Source: Heterotrichella gracilis
Lineage: Eukaryota > Sar > Xanthophyceae > Tribonematales > Xanthonemataceae
Direction of reading: 5' to 3'
Length of the DNA stretch: 49,899 nt
NCBI GenBank assembly: GCA_032358255.1
Contig: JAULBX010026308.1
Coordinates: 1-49,899, forward strand
Within the stretch, counting starts at the first letter, position 1. Each line of letters begins with the position of its first letter. Made by a program: the position numbers and the translations under genes. Positions 1-11,479 of the stretch are shown piece after piece. Below the pieces are notes generated by a model that saw only the letters and a list, made by a program, of their open reading frames with translations, was not told the origin of the DNA and ran no database searches.

Positions 1-286
1 CTTTTGTTTCGTGTGTTTCCCGGCTTGGCCTGTGCCTTGCCCCGGGTGCCCTTGTAACTTTGGCGCCGCGAAAAAAAGGAAAAAAAAGAAAAAAAACAAA
101 AACAAACAAACAATGCACCTACCGCATAAAAGGGCAGAAAGCTGTCAGCCGATCAAGATACTAGGTAGCAACCATTTCAGCTTCTCTCACATGATCAGAG
201 GTACCCATGAATATAGACACCGAAACACATTACACTCTGAATGATGTCCCTTGCGGTCCCTACATGTGACGTGGTGTCAACTCCCG
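1..286. other. 3' flank of radA, with A-rich tract
   Basis: No gene is visible here. Positions about 68-112 are an A-rich low-complexity run (A tracts broken by G and C). The rest is the presumed 3' untranslated region of the radA gene, which reads leftward and stops at 287-289. Confidence 0.6.
230..234 (-). terminator. putative TGTAA polyadenylation signal of radA
   Basis: TGTAA on the minus strand lies about 53 bases past the radA stop codon. TGTAA is the usual poly(A) signal in chlorophyte nuclear genes. Assignment rests on motif and distance only. Confidence 0.45.
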
Positions 287-3200
287 TCATTCTTCTGCTT
301 GACTATCCAACACTGCAGCTCCCAGCACCACTCTAAGGGCATCTTGCACATGGTTGCAGCGGACAATCTCCAGACCTGAAAGCGCTGTTGCACGAACAGT
401 CACCTTGCTGTTGCCAGGCAACACAATGCGCTTGAAACCCAATTTTGCAGCCTCCAAAATACGCCGATCAACATGATTCACCTGCATAAGTAGGCAATAT
501 TGGTTTTCACTGTAAGCTGCTTGATTCTGCTGTGGCCCTTTATTACCAAACATGCATCTTCATACATTGTCATCGATGTGTCCCAAACAAAGCACAAAAT
601 GCCTGCACCGGTATCACGCAACATGAACCAATACCCCGTCCCACCTGTCGCAGCTCCCCTGCAAGCCCCAGCTCGCCCACCAGTGCCACCATAGGCTCCA
701 GTGGGCGGTCGTAGTAGCTGCTGGCCACGGCTGCCGCCACTGCCAGGTCTGAGGCCGGCTCGCTCATCACCAGGCCGCCCACCACGTTGGTGAAGATGTC
801 CATGTACCCCAGACGCATGCGCGTGTGCTTGTTCAGCACCGCCAACACCAGGTTGAAGCGCGAGAAGGTCACGCCGTTGGGGGTGCGCCGCGGTGCGCCC
901 TGGCCATGTGGCACCGGGGAGCACAGCGCCTGCACCTCCAGCAACAGCGGCCGAGTACCCTCCATCATTACCGTCACTGCATCAGCACCAACCCAGCATG
1001 GTGAGTTGAGGCCCCACACATTGCAACAAGCACCACAGCGGGTGTGGGCTCCTTCACTGTTGGTCAGCTCAGCACAGATACTGCCAATCATTTTCCGCAG
1101 TCCACAAGCTTAAGCTTGCAACGACACCTGGCGTGACACAGGTCAAGCTGATATACTGCTTTTGCATCAATCAGGCTGAAGAGCGCATGAATTCAGCCCT
1201 CTGCAAGTTGCTTGGCCCCGGGGAAGCATGCAAAGCTGCAAATAAAAGCAGGGCATGCTAGTTATAATTAGAATGCAGCAGGTTCTACAGGATGCCATGC
1301 GCATCACCTGCTGAGCTGACCCCCTGCGCCGCGCGATGCTCCGCCAAGAACAGCTCGCTGGGGTTGGCCACCGCTGCCATGCCGTCCTCCTGCATCTGAA
1401 ACACTCCAACCTCCAAGGTTGGCCCGAAGCGGTTCTTGATGCCGCGCAACAGGCGGTACGCCTGGTGGCGCTCGCCCTCCAGGTACAGCACAACGTCCAC
1501 CATGTGCTCGAGCACGCGAGGGCCTAGTAGAGTGAGTCAGGGAAGCATCAGGCAAGGCAGGCAAGGCACAGCAATTTGGAGGAGTGGCACAGCAGGTGCA
1601 TCATAGCGCAGCAATACACAATGGCAGTTAGTATATTACAGTTGCTGACATTGAGCTGCAAAGGGAAGGGTGCAGAACAATCTAGCCTCACCTGCGATCT
1701 CCCCATCTTTGGTGACATGGCCGATAATGAAGATGGGTATGCGTTCCTTTTTGGCCACATGCACCAGCGCAGCGGCGCACTCACGCACCTGCAGATCACG
1801 ACTGATGAGGGCAGGGAGGACACACCATGCAGGCTAGGGATTCAAAAGAAGTATTGCCAAAAAAAATTAGAAATACCACTTAATTTTGCTCCCCGTAATA
1901 CGTCAAAAATACGTTCAAAAAACGTGAAAGAATTAAATAAATGCATTTAATCCACTTAGTATATCCAAGTACATATTTAGCATATCCAAGTATATAGTTA
2001 AGTAGTTGATTACATGCATACACCCATCCAAGTACATATTTTAGTACACGAGTCACGATATTGATACATGCTGGGCTCACGAGTCTTCATGCAACCCAAT
2101 TTGCTTGCACAACAGGCCGCAGATTAATTGACGACATTTTCCAGGGCATGTTCCATTGTAGGCGGATATTGGCCCTCAGGCAGTACATTTATGTTGTGTT
2201 GTCCTGGTTGGTTGTTGAGAGTTGGGTGTGACTTTGTGAGAAATTATTCAGGCCATGGATGGAGTTTTTTAATGTGAAAATGCGTCATGCATGGTCAGGT
2301 CAGTGTTATGAGATAAACCATTTTTTCAAATACTTTTCCCATAACAAAAACCAATCCCACGTATTACGTATTGCGTATCATGTATTACGTATCACATAAT
2401 CTGCATCATAAATGCAGGCAGGTCCAGCCTTGTGAACGCGCTGCTATGCTTATGGGAACTGCTATGCATCATGCACATGCAATGGCCCCCAGCCCCACCG
2501 CACCCCACCCAGTGGCCCCTGGCTCTTGCCTCCCCCACCTGGCTCACTGATCCCGCACTGCCTGTCACGTCGTCCAGGTACACCGTCTGGATGGAGTCAA
2601 TCACCACCGCACGGGGGCGCATGGTCAGGATGGTGGACAGGATGCTCTGCAGGCAGTCAGTCGTGAGGAACGAGGGGCCAATGCAGATATCTGTTGTCAC
2701 TTTGCATAGGCACAGGCAAGTCGTTCAGCATGCAATGTGCGCTTGCGCTCTAGCACAACTCCTGGCTGCGTGTGCGCACCTGCATGCGCGTCTCACTGTA
2801 TAGGAACACGTTTTCATTGCCAGACATTCCCATGCGCTCTGCTCGGCTGCCAATCTGCTCCACGCTCTCCTCTCCAGACACATACAGCACGCTTTGACTT
2901 GTGAGAGGAGCAGCCTCACCAGGCAGGTTTTGCGTTAGCAAACCTGACAGCTGCACACCATAGAGCAGGAATCAGAACAAAGCAGCACCAAACTGTATCG
3001 AGTGCTTGAGACATCCACAGCATGTATCACAGTCCTGCTGCCCCATTCTCCACCCAACACACACCTGCAGCAGCAGTGTGCTCTTGCCCACGCCTGGATC
3101 CCCTCCAATGAGCACCATACTGCCAGGCACCACCCCTCCACCAAGCACCCGTCCCACCTCTTCCCCAGTCTCCCCAGGCAGGGGGATGCGCCACTTGTTG

Positions 3201-4135
3201 GTGTAGGACCGCTGATTCACGTCGGTCAGGCGCTGGGGCCCTGACAAAGGTGTGGAGGAAAGGCTGAACAACCATGGAAGGGCCAACAATGTAAACACCA
3301 TACATAGCTGCACAACACCATAGATTATGGTGGATACATCCCATGCACCATATGCTGTGTTGCTGAACAATAGGTGGAGATTCCAAAAATGGTCTGCTAC
3401 ATACTCTCAGCATTGTCAATCCAGGCGCGCCTGAACGCCCCGCCCCCCGTGCTTGCCATCAGCTCTGCAGGGTCAATGAGTGCATCCACACTGCGTGCGC
3501 GCGCTGCGGCAGCGGCCCCACCCTTGACCAGTGCGGCGGGCTCGGGTGCGATCGTCACTGCATCAAGCCTGCAGGGAAGGGATGCATGAGATGGTTACAC
3601 ATGGAGAACGACTGCTAAACATGCAGTGAATTCTGTACCAATTCATGGTAATGAAACATGATGAGACAGCCAGCAAGGTAAGACAGCATACACCACATCT
3701 CGACTGAAGGCAACCACATGTGGCAGCACATGAGCAGCTCAAGCGGGTGCCATTATGCATACATACGTGTTCCACTCGTCGCAATTGGAGCACTTGCCCT
3801 TCCACTGTGAGTCCTGCGCGCCGCACGAAGAGCACACGTACACCTGCTTGACGCGCCCCTTGGAGGCCTTGTCAACACCTACAAGAGGGGGGAGGGTGGG
3901 GCAGCACCAAGTCAGCATGCGCACTTTTGGCCCAGGCCACCACCACGCACGGTGAGCACTCGCCCAGAACCTTACCTCCTGCTGCACACACCACCCTGCC
4001 AGAGTGGTACCGTCGCGGCTGGCGCCACGCACATGGGTGCTGCTGCCAGACTCTTGTCAAGGAAGGTGTGTGCAGCAGACTTTGCGCTGAGGGGCTGCCG
4101 TAGGATCTGGCGCATAGTCTTTGTAAGGAGGCCAT
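287..4135 (-). CDS. RADA: RadA/Sms DNA recombination and repair protein, probably organelle-targeted
   Basis: RadA is a RecA-like ATPase that promotes branch migration during recombination; plant homologues act in organelles. At least ten exons can be read: about 3976-4135, 3767-3878, 3405-3570, 3066-3243, 2780-2950, 2539-2690, 1693-1788, 1310-1523, 655-1045 and 287-480. In order they give a Ser/Arg-rich presequence, a CxxC...CxxC zinc finger ([19 protein letters not shown]), Walker [24 protein letters not shown], the Walker B region VVIDSIQTV, the RadA hallmark KNRFG, and a C-terminal Lon-like P domain ending in QAEE. The start at 4135 was chosen because exon 1 then joins the zinc-finger exon in phase and yields a transit-like leader; an upstream in-frame ATG at 4288 is possible. 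It is divergent from the SDR gene. Introns argue against bacterial contamination. Boundaries of the middle exons are approximate. Confidence 0.9.
1789..2538 (-). repeat. AT-rich 750-base radA intron with short direct repeats
   Basis: This intron joins GSVSQ to VRECAAAL and has clean GT-AG ends. Between about 1855 and 2060 it is very AT-rich and contains three near copies of ATCCAAGTA followed by C/T-AT. Between about 2357 and 2397 it repeats TATTACGTAT-like units. It contrasts sharply with the GC-rich exons around it. It may be a decayed mobile element, but no terminal repeats or coding capacity were found. Confidence 0.5.
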
Positions 4136-5134
4136 ACTCCTGGGCGACGCGAGGCAGTCCCTCCCACCCGTCCACGTGTTAGCACAAGCGCTCTTGGCTT
4201 GGCTATTAACCAGCAGAGTGCTTGTATGTGGGCAGTGGGGCGCGTGGAGCCCCTTGGTTGCAACGTCTTGCAGAGTCCGCCTCAGCAAGCCACTCCCACC
4301 TGCACAGCAGGCTCCTCAGGCGTATGCCCTCCCCACCCCCAAACGAGCGTGGGTGCAGCTCCGCCACCTCCAACCCTAGGCAGCATATGGCCCATCGCCC
4401 TCCACTAGCCCCAGCACGAGGCCAAACATGTTGTGGCACCCGATGTGGGCAACCTCCTCCGCACACCCCCACCCCACCCCAGTACACTGCAGTACCTCAC
4501 CCAGCTGCTCACCTGCAACCCTGCTCCAACGGCTGAACGCACTGGAAACTGCCCGGTGCCAGCCAGGCATTCAAACCTCCAGACAAGAAGGGTTTACTGT
4601 TGTCCACCTAGCACAAGCGTGAACACTGTATCAAGCCGTCAAAAGTGTGGTGTGTATGTTCAGGCGAAGCTCTGTCACCAAACGGCGGGTGTTCAGAGTA
4701 CCAATCAAAGTCCACACTGTTCAACCACAGGCTCAACAAGAACGAAAATAGTTGCTCGGTAGTCCGTCGTATTTACCGTTCACCAGCCTTGGCTAGCCGA
4801 TAAACGCGGTTATGCATGCACTGAACCCCAGATTGGTTCTGCTATGTTTTTGCATGCATGCAAAAAAGTATTGCGCAAGGTTGCTCTAGAACGCATATAT
4901 GCGTTTCAACAAATGCACTTATACCCACTATTGTCCACCAGTAGCCTCTTAAACTTATCGTGGCCCTCTGAAAACCTTGGTTTCAACCCCACTCGCAATA
5001 GTCCAACCCTCCCTTGCAACCTTCGTGCGCAATAAAACCCCATCCCAGCACTCCCATCGCACTCTTTGAGCAGGGTGCCGACACTGCAGCCTGCAGGCAC
5101 CTCGAAAGCCCACCACTATTGGTGCAAGAATACT
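4136..5134. promoter_or_regulatory. divergent promoter region between radA and the SDR gene
   Basis: About 1 kb separates the two start codons, which point away from each other. It should hold the 5' untranslated regions and both promoters. No convincing TATA box, further exon or RNA gene was recognised. Open frames here lack conserved peptides. Confidence 0.4.
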
Positions 5135-7534
5135 ATGGCAGGTATTGCTGGCAAAGTGGCACTGATAACAGGAGGGGCGCGGGGCATCGGTCTAGCATGC
5201 GCAAGGGCTTTGGGGGCAGCTGGGGCCAAGGTGGTGGTGGCTGACGTGGACAGCAATGCAGCCAACATAGCTGTTGAGGAGCTGACGGAGTCGGGCATCA
5301 CTGCAACATCGTTCAGATGTGACGTCAGCCAGAAAGCGCAGGTTAGCATGGTGGAGCAGGCACCTGGTCTAGCAACACTGTGTGGTACAGTGTCCTGGGT
5401 GAAGTCAAACCAGGCCTTTGGTTCAATTTTGAGGAAGCATATGTGCACAACCGCTGCTTGCGCCAAGGGTACCACCGCCATGACACGTTTCAAACCCTGC
5501 CAACCTTGCCACCGCCTGTGTGCAGGTGGACGAGCTTGTGCAGCACGCAGTGAGCACATACGGCACAGTGGACATACTGGTGGCCAATGCAGGTGGGGTA
5601 AAGCAGGCATGTTCCGCACCCAGCTGGCATGAATAGCGCAACGCCTCTGAGTGCGCCTCGTGCCCACTCCAACCTTGGCAGAGTGGCTTATGAGCTGAAG
5701 TGTATGCAGGCATCGTGCGCGCCGCGGACTTCCTTGACATGAGCGAGGAGGACTTTGACGCGGTGATCAGTGTGAACCTCAAGGGGGTGTTTCTCACGGG
5801 GCAGGCAGGTCTGGTCAATGGTGGTGCTTGGGGGTCGTGCACAAGGATGCGTGGTCAAGAGCTAGTTGATGCCAGGTGTTTGTTGAGTGGGTTAGGTGTG
5901 AGCAGGATTGGTGGGGTCTGGGGGGTGGGTAGTACTCCACTGATACTGGCGGTTACCTCCACGGCCTATTATTTAGAGGTGTTTAGGGTATATTTAGGGT
6001 TTAGGGTGGTTAGGGCTTTTAGGGTTTATGGTTTTGTAAACCCTGATCCATGAACCCTAAATCTTACTTTAACCCTAATGAGTTGGCTGCAGCAGCAATG
6101 CCATGAATAGATAGGCTGAAGAGGAGGAGGAGTATGTACAGGCGTCACCATTGCAGCACGCTATGTTCTCCAGCAGCCTGTGTTGGTCTACATGGCCTTG
6201 CACCTGGCACGTGGTGGTATGTGCAGATATCGCATGTGACGTCCAGGGGTGCTGGCCTGACTTGTTTCCATTCCCACGTGCAGCGGCCAGGCAGATGGTC
6301 AGGCAGGGAGGAGGGGGCACAATCGTCAACATGTCATCCGTCAACGCCATCACCGCCATACCCACAATTGCAGGCTACAACGCGTCCAAGGGCGGTGTCA
6401 ACAACCTGACGCGGTACGTGGCTTGCGACGTATGTGCTGTGACTAATGCCAATCAATGTCCCCACCCTGAGCAGTATGTCCACCTTGTGCGCCTGTGTTG
6501 CGTGCAGGTGCATGTCGCTGTCATTGGCACCACACCGCATCCGTGTGAACGCCGTTGGCCCCGGCAGCATCATGACTGATGTGCTCAGGAGCGTGGTGGA
6601 CAACAAAGACGCCATGCACAAGGTGCTGTCACGCACCCCCATGCTGCGGGTGGGAGACCCGGCAGAGATTGCAAACGTACGTTGTGCACATGCATGCGCC
6701 CAGGTGTAGACACGTGCAACACCATGCATGCGCTGGTGTCTGCGCACATACCTGTTGCGTCAAAAATTCTACGGAGCAAGGGCCCATGCATGGTGTCGCT
6801 TCAATTGACTTGTGTTGCACTGCATTGCTCTTGCCCATGTGCCCCTGGGTGTCCCACAGACCGCTTGCCAACTGATGCTCATCTTGCCTTTGAATTTAAT
6901 TAGCAGTTCAAAACCACAATCTTGGGTAAACGATCATCTGCCATGCCTCCTATGTGTCCTTGCAATTGCGATTTAAGCCTTAATACCCTTAGTCGAGCTT
7001 CAATCGAGGGTTGCTACACCTTTGAAGCAGTTCTACATTCTCCAAAACCCCACATACAGCCCTCAAACACTGGTGTTGAAATATGCCAAATCTTGACACC
7101 TGGGATGGCGTAATTGCCCAGCTCTCTGCCCATACAAAAAAGCAGTCTGTTGAAAACATTTTGATCTTTTGTCCGGATGGAAATGCGCCTATCATATCAC
7201 AGCACACAAGACTAGCAAACGCTACAACAGCCCGATTGAGATGATATGAAAATGCTGCATCCACTGTGTTATCACTAGAAACGCTGCCAAGGCAGGTAAA
7301 TTTAGTAACCACCTCAACCATTTGCCCACCTACTACAGGTGTGTCCTGAACAGTCTTATTAATCACCATGATTTAGATCTTTGGCACACTGACATCCACA
7401 TTGTGCGCTATCTGCAGGTTGTGAAGTTCCTTGTCTCTGATGACTCCAGCTACATGACAGGGCAGGTGCTGTATGTGGATGGGGGCAGGTTGGCCATGAA
7501 CTACACGGTGACGGTGCCGGAGGAGGAAGGCTGA
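5135..7534 (+). CDS. short-chain dehydrogenase/reductase (classical SDR, NAD-type)
   Basis: Six exons: 5135-5341, 5526-5592, 5710-5808, 6284-6413, 6508-6676, 7418-7534. All join in phase and encode 262 residues, the normal length for a classical SDR. Visible: the cofactor glycine motif TGGARGIG (residues 12-19), an Asp near residue 37 after the second strand that favours NAD(H) over NADP(H), NAG at 90-92, catalytic Asn114 (NLKG), Ser143, Tyr156 and Lys160 (YNASK), and the C-terminal TGQVLYVDGG. The start at 5135 gives the usual SDR distance to the glycine motif; an in-frame ATG at 5066 would add 23 residues. FabG-like and sugar or polyol dehydrogenases share this pattern, so the substrate cannot be named. 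Intron 3 carries telomere-like repeats and intron 5 a LINE relic. Confidence 0.9.
5976..6076. repeat. interstitial degenerate telomere repeats (TTTAGGG type), inverted
   Basis: Inside SDR intron 3 lie several TTTAGGG or near copies on the plus strand, followed by CCCTAAA-type copies after about 6040. Two inverted tracts therefore meet near 6040. TTTAGGG is the plant-type telomere unit, also used by many green algae. The copies are imperfect, as expected for an old interstitial tract. Confidence 0.7.
6930..7370 (-). mobile_element. LINE (non-LTR retrotransposon) reverse-transcriptase C-terminal relic
   Basis: Translated on the minus strand this gives features typical of the C-terminal end of LINE reverse transcriptases: FTCLGSVSSDNTVDAAF, a degenerate ...WAESWAIT, and RFGIFQHQCLRAVCG. 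It lies antisense within the 741-base last intron of the SDR gene. The 5' part of the element is missing, as in the usual 5'-truncated copies. The same family recurs at 47680-48440 and 49715-49899. Confidence 0.75.
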
Positions 7535-8521
7535 ATCATGCAAGGCTGCAAGTGCAGGCTCCAACCTGACCTTGAAGCTTGCTGCCAGCTGATGTGCACC
7601 ATGGAGATGCATATTATCCAGTGGAATACTGAGATGCTTGTGTCAGAGATTTACCGACCGAACGTCACCCCACCAAGTCCAGGCAGTAAATTTCAAGGTT
7701 TGTTGTCTGCCCTGGTGTGAGCCGTCTGGCGTGCACTTGAGCTCCGGGACCTGACGAGTGCCCCCCGCTTTTAATTTCGAGTTCTTTCTTTCTATTGTTA
7801 GTTCCAGTGAGTTAAAACTACCCCATTTACCACCACATTCTTCCCTCCAAAGGACGGGCTCTCTGACTGACTTGCCCCCATGCGGCGTAGTTGCTATGCT
7901 GCCTTGGTCACGCCTTTGGCTTTTGTTGAAATGCATGCATGCATACATATGCAATAATTCAAAGAAAGTAACATTAAATGTCTTTAATTTATTGCATGCA
8001 TTCCAGCAATGCGGGCAGATTGGCAGGCAGCCTTGCACAAGCGTGCGCCACTCAACGCTATCCTGGCACTGCCATCTTTGATTGTAATTTGTCCTCGAGG
8101 AGTCCTCTCGTGATGATCATCATGATCACCACCCTTACTTGACCTGGGTGCAACTCTTGCAAGTCATGACCGTCTGCCACGTCCAACCAAAGTTAAACTG
8201 TGGATCAGGTTCTGCATTCAGCAGGCCAGCTCAGCATTACGGTATATTTTTATGCATGCAGCCACTGAACCAAGCAGTGCAGACGAGAACAATACAGGGA
8301 ATACCCCTTGGGCAACATTAAAATGCACAAAAAGTTCTAAATAGACTAACAGCCACGCTGTGGCCCATCAGCTAGATATCCTGCTGTGGCCTATGTGGTG
8401 GCAACTGGTTGAAACTTGAGCTGCCTCTAGGCTGGAATGACAGGTTGTCATCACAACCACAGCTCACAAATCCACGATCATTAAACATTACTGCAGCTGG
8501 AGCGATAAATTTGGCCACTGA
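7535..8521. other. convergent 3' region between the SDR and PLAT-PP2C genes
   Basis: No gene is visible. It holds the 3' untranslated regions of two converging genes and a LINE 3' remnant near 8012-8075. A TGTAA at 8083-8087 is a possible but distant poly(A) signal for the SDR gene. Confidence 0.4.
8012..8075 (-). mobile_element. short LINE 3'-end remnant
   Basis: On the minus strand this reads CQDSVEWRTLVQG, matching CQHRTEWRMLVQG in the LINE relic near 47690. DNA identity is clear around CCTTGCACAAGC and GCGCCACTCA in both copies. It is probably the 3' tail of the copy in the SDR intron or of a separate truncated insertion. Confidence 0.55.
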
Positions 8522-8586
8522 GCAGTTGCATTTTCAATGGCAATTAATGAAATAATTTCATTAATTGCCATTGAAAATGCAACTGC
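8522..8586. repeat. perfect 65-base palindrome (32-bp arms, 1-base centre)
   Basis: The left arm 8522-8553 is exactly complementary to the right arm 8555-8586, with a single A between. It lies about 170 bases past the stop codon of the leftward PLAT-PP2C gene, so it may fall in its 3' untranslated region. It could form a long hairpin in RNA or a cruciform in DNA. Confidence 0.95.
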
Positions 8587-8756
8587 AATTATTGCAAGCA
8601 TGCTATAAGAGAATACACAGCTGCATGTACAGATACCGGCTCGCTCAATGCATGTTGCACAGGCGAGTGAACAGGACCACCATCATGCGGTTAGGATACC
8701 ACATGCCGGCCACATCACAGCCAGCAGGCCGTTGCCCCTCCCGTGCATGATGTGCA

Positions 8757-11479
8757 TTACTCATCCTCGTCCTCCCCATCAAAGAAGTGCCTGTGCCCCA
8801 CAAAGCCTCCCTGATCCATTGACTCTGAGTGCATGTAAGCCACCAGCACGGTGATGTCGTCTGGCTTGCCGCCGTTGTACACCATCTCAAACGCCTCCGA
8901 AGCAGACTGCGAGTAGGGCGTGGCTCGGTCTTTGTCTATGCTGTTGTAGAAGGCCTTGGACACCAGGTGCTGCGCCACCATGGCCACGGAGCCGTGTATG
9001 GCCCACACCTTGTCCACAGTCTCAACCAGCTCCTCATCCGACACATTGTCAAACAGGCCGTCGCTGCCCAGGATGATGATGTCCCCTGGCAGGACCTGCG
9101 AGAAAGCACGGGGCGCGCATGTCAAGTAAATGCTGCGTCATGCAAGCAAGTTTGTGTCAATTGAGCGCTCCAAAACAAATGTCACCCTTCTTGCAGGTCC
9201 TGAAAAGATTCAAAGCAGCTCATGTGGACTGGGTGCCCACTGGAGACACATCCAGTCCATTTTATGCATCTACCGCGTCATCTATGCCTGGTCCACACAA
9301 TGCCTAGGCATGTGAATTTGCCCAGATCCACCAGCTCTCCCAAAAACACCACACATCTGCTCGCCGGGCATGGCTTATGATAACAGCGCTGGCACATATA
9401 TGCAACGAGCTGCTGCAATGTAAATTCATTGCATCGAGGGGCCTACTGTTGCATGGTGCATTGCCCGGCAGGTGTTAGTGGGTTTTACATGAGCCCTGCA
9501 ACCCAGTAGTTCCCCACACACCTGCACCGATGCCAGCATTGCATCCTCCGCCTTGTCCGCATTGGCATGGTGCCCCAACTGGAAGGGGCAGCCAAAGCTG
9601 TGCTCTTGCTGCGGGGTCTGCCACTTGACGTGCATGTGCGGTTGCCTGGAAGTGCGGCCCACCACTAGGCACCCTGAGTCACCCAAGTTGGCGCACGTCA
9701 GTCGGCCTTGGAGTAGGTCCACCAGAGCGATGCACACGGTGGTGCTGCCCTTGATGCCCTCAGCCAGCGCCTCCGCCTGTGCCGCTTGGAGGACTGCACG
9801 CACACACAGCTGAGTCTCAGATATGCGGTAACAATGGCAGAAGGGGTACCGCATCATCGCTCATGGTGCAGGTGCCAAGAGGACCATGTATCACATGCAA
9901 GTATTATGGAAATTCATGGCAGAAGCATGGTGCACATGAATTGCACTACCACTGCACCACGCAAGCACCCAGCCTGTGTGCAACACAACCCCATATGCAT
10001 GCGACATCCAGGTGTGCCATACAATTGACCCCCTCTCTCTAAATTCATCCCCTCCTGCTCTTTGTCCTACCTTGCAGCACGTCTGATGCGCCCTCATCCA
10101 CGCACTTGTAGGCCACCTCCATCACCTTGCGCGAGAATACGCCCGAGTCGATGCCCTGTGTCTTCCACATGAACACCCCATCCGCAACCCCAAGCCCAGT
10201 GATGCCCTTTTTACTGCAAACACAACCCGGCCCTAGTCAAAAGACACATATCTGGCATTCAAGCCCATGCACTGCCACTGCACAAGCATTTCAAACCATA
10301 CGCATAGCACTGAGTGGTGCATTGGCATGCTTGTGTGCCTGCACTTACTGGTTGGTGGTGTAGAAGTATGCGTCCTCCCCTGCGGACCCAAGGGTGCGCT
10401 TGTTCGTCCCCTTTGCCCCCCGGTCCATCTTGTCCTTGCGCGGCAGCACCACCGCCGAGGTGCGCACCTCAAGCGGCTCAGCCAGGTACCCCACAGCAGC
10501 AGCGCGGCGGGCAAGGGCGTCGCACGGGATCAGGTTGCGCTGGTTGCTGCCTGTGGGTGGTGGTGGGAATGGCTCATGTGTACTGTGTGCGCAAGAGCAG
10601 GCCGTGGAGAAGTGCGCATGTGGCAGGGGCTAGTGGCCAGCACCAAAATTGTGGCTGGAGTCTGAGTGCCTTACGTTAAGATACCCTAACCCTAATTGCC
10701 ATAGGGCATAGAGTAGTTGGCGTATGTCTAGCTGCAAGCACTGCACATTGCAAGTGCGTATACCTCTTCACAAGCTTGCCAGGGTGCCCCCAGCTTGCCA
10801 AGGTGCAGATAGACATGATACTGCTTGCTACCCAAAGAAACAGCCAGGACAGTGGCAGTGGAAGGTGTTACCATGCCCAACCCCTTGCCCTGCCCTCACC
10901 ATAGCCTGCAGTGCTTGGACTTCTGCCCAGCCAGGCCACACAGGGAAAGCTCCAGGCCTCCCCCTCCGGTCCCCCCACGTCTATCCGCTCCAGGAACCAG
11001 TCGTTGTCCTCCTCAAACCGCTCTGTCACCTGGCGCACGTGCACCCGCTTCAAAGCCCCAAGGTGAAACGGCACCTCCAACTCGAACTCCCGGGTAGAGG
11101 CTCGAGCAAACGTCTCCTCCCCGTCCCCATCGCTGCCCACCAGGTACTCTGGGCTCTCGCCCTCACTACCCACCAGCTTGATCGCAACCGCTGCATGCGT
11201 GCCAGCACCGCGGAAGTCGCCTGTTACCACGGTGACTTTGTAGAGGGCTGGTCGGAGCTCGGGGACAGCGGCGGTGGCAGTGGATGCAGCTGCCTGTTGT
11301 AGGAGGGTATGCAACAAGGGCCAGCGGTGCGGTGTGTGTGTCACAAGTGGCTGGGCATACGCGGTACTCGGGGACGGTGCGGCGCTAAACTGCTGCAACA
11401 CTGACGAGGATAAGATCCTTGAAGCTTGCTGCAAGACGGACCGTTGGGAAAGGCTCGAGAGTATACGGGCTAGTGCCAT
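8757..11479 (-). CDS. PLAT/LH2 domain fused to a PPTC7-like PP2C protein phosphatase
   Basis: Five exons: 10900-11479, 10349-10550, 10071-10213, 9522-9793 and 8757-9095. Every splice phase agrees, giving 511 residues. Residues 1-75 are Ser/Leu/Arg-rich and resemble a mitochondrial or plastid presequence. Residues about 77-187 are a PLAT/LH2 domain: LYKVTVVTGDFRGAGTHAAV, then DNDWFLERIDV and a WSFPCVAWL end, as in lipoxygenase-type PLAT domains. The rest is a metal-dependent PP2C phosphatase: GEDAYF, GVADG, GSTTVCIALVD, LGDSGCLVV, LGSDGLFDNVSDEE and KPDDITVLVA keep the metal-binding acids. The closest PP2C type I recognise is PPTC7/Azr1, a mitochondrial matrix group. A PLAT domain could add membrane or lipid binding (inference). 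The fusion is the notable point. Confidence 0.9.
10683..10695. repeat. short telomere-like CCCTAA motif
   Basis: Two tandem CCCTAA units with a preceding ACC lie in the first intron of the PLAT-PP2C gene. The tract is too short to mean much alone but is the second telomere-like site in the left 11 kb. Confidence 0.4.

Noticed and set aside
61..112. A-rich tract as a poly(A) tail of a retroelement
   Set aside because: No element sequence or target duplication was seen next to it; it is simple low complexity.
287..4135. RadA as bacterial contamination
   Set aside because: The gene has many GT-AG introns and a presequence, so it is nuclear.
3976..4175. Alternative frame beginning [12 protein letters not shown] as the RadA leader
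   Set aside because: That frame joins the zinc-finger exon out of phase and meets a stop at once; the frame from 4135 joins correctly.
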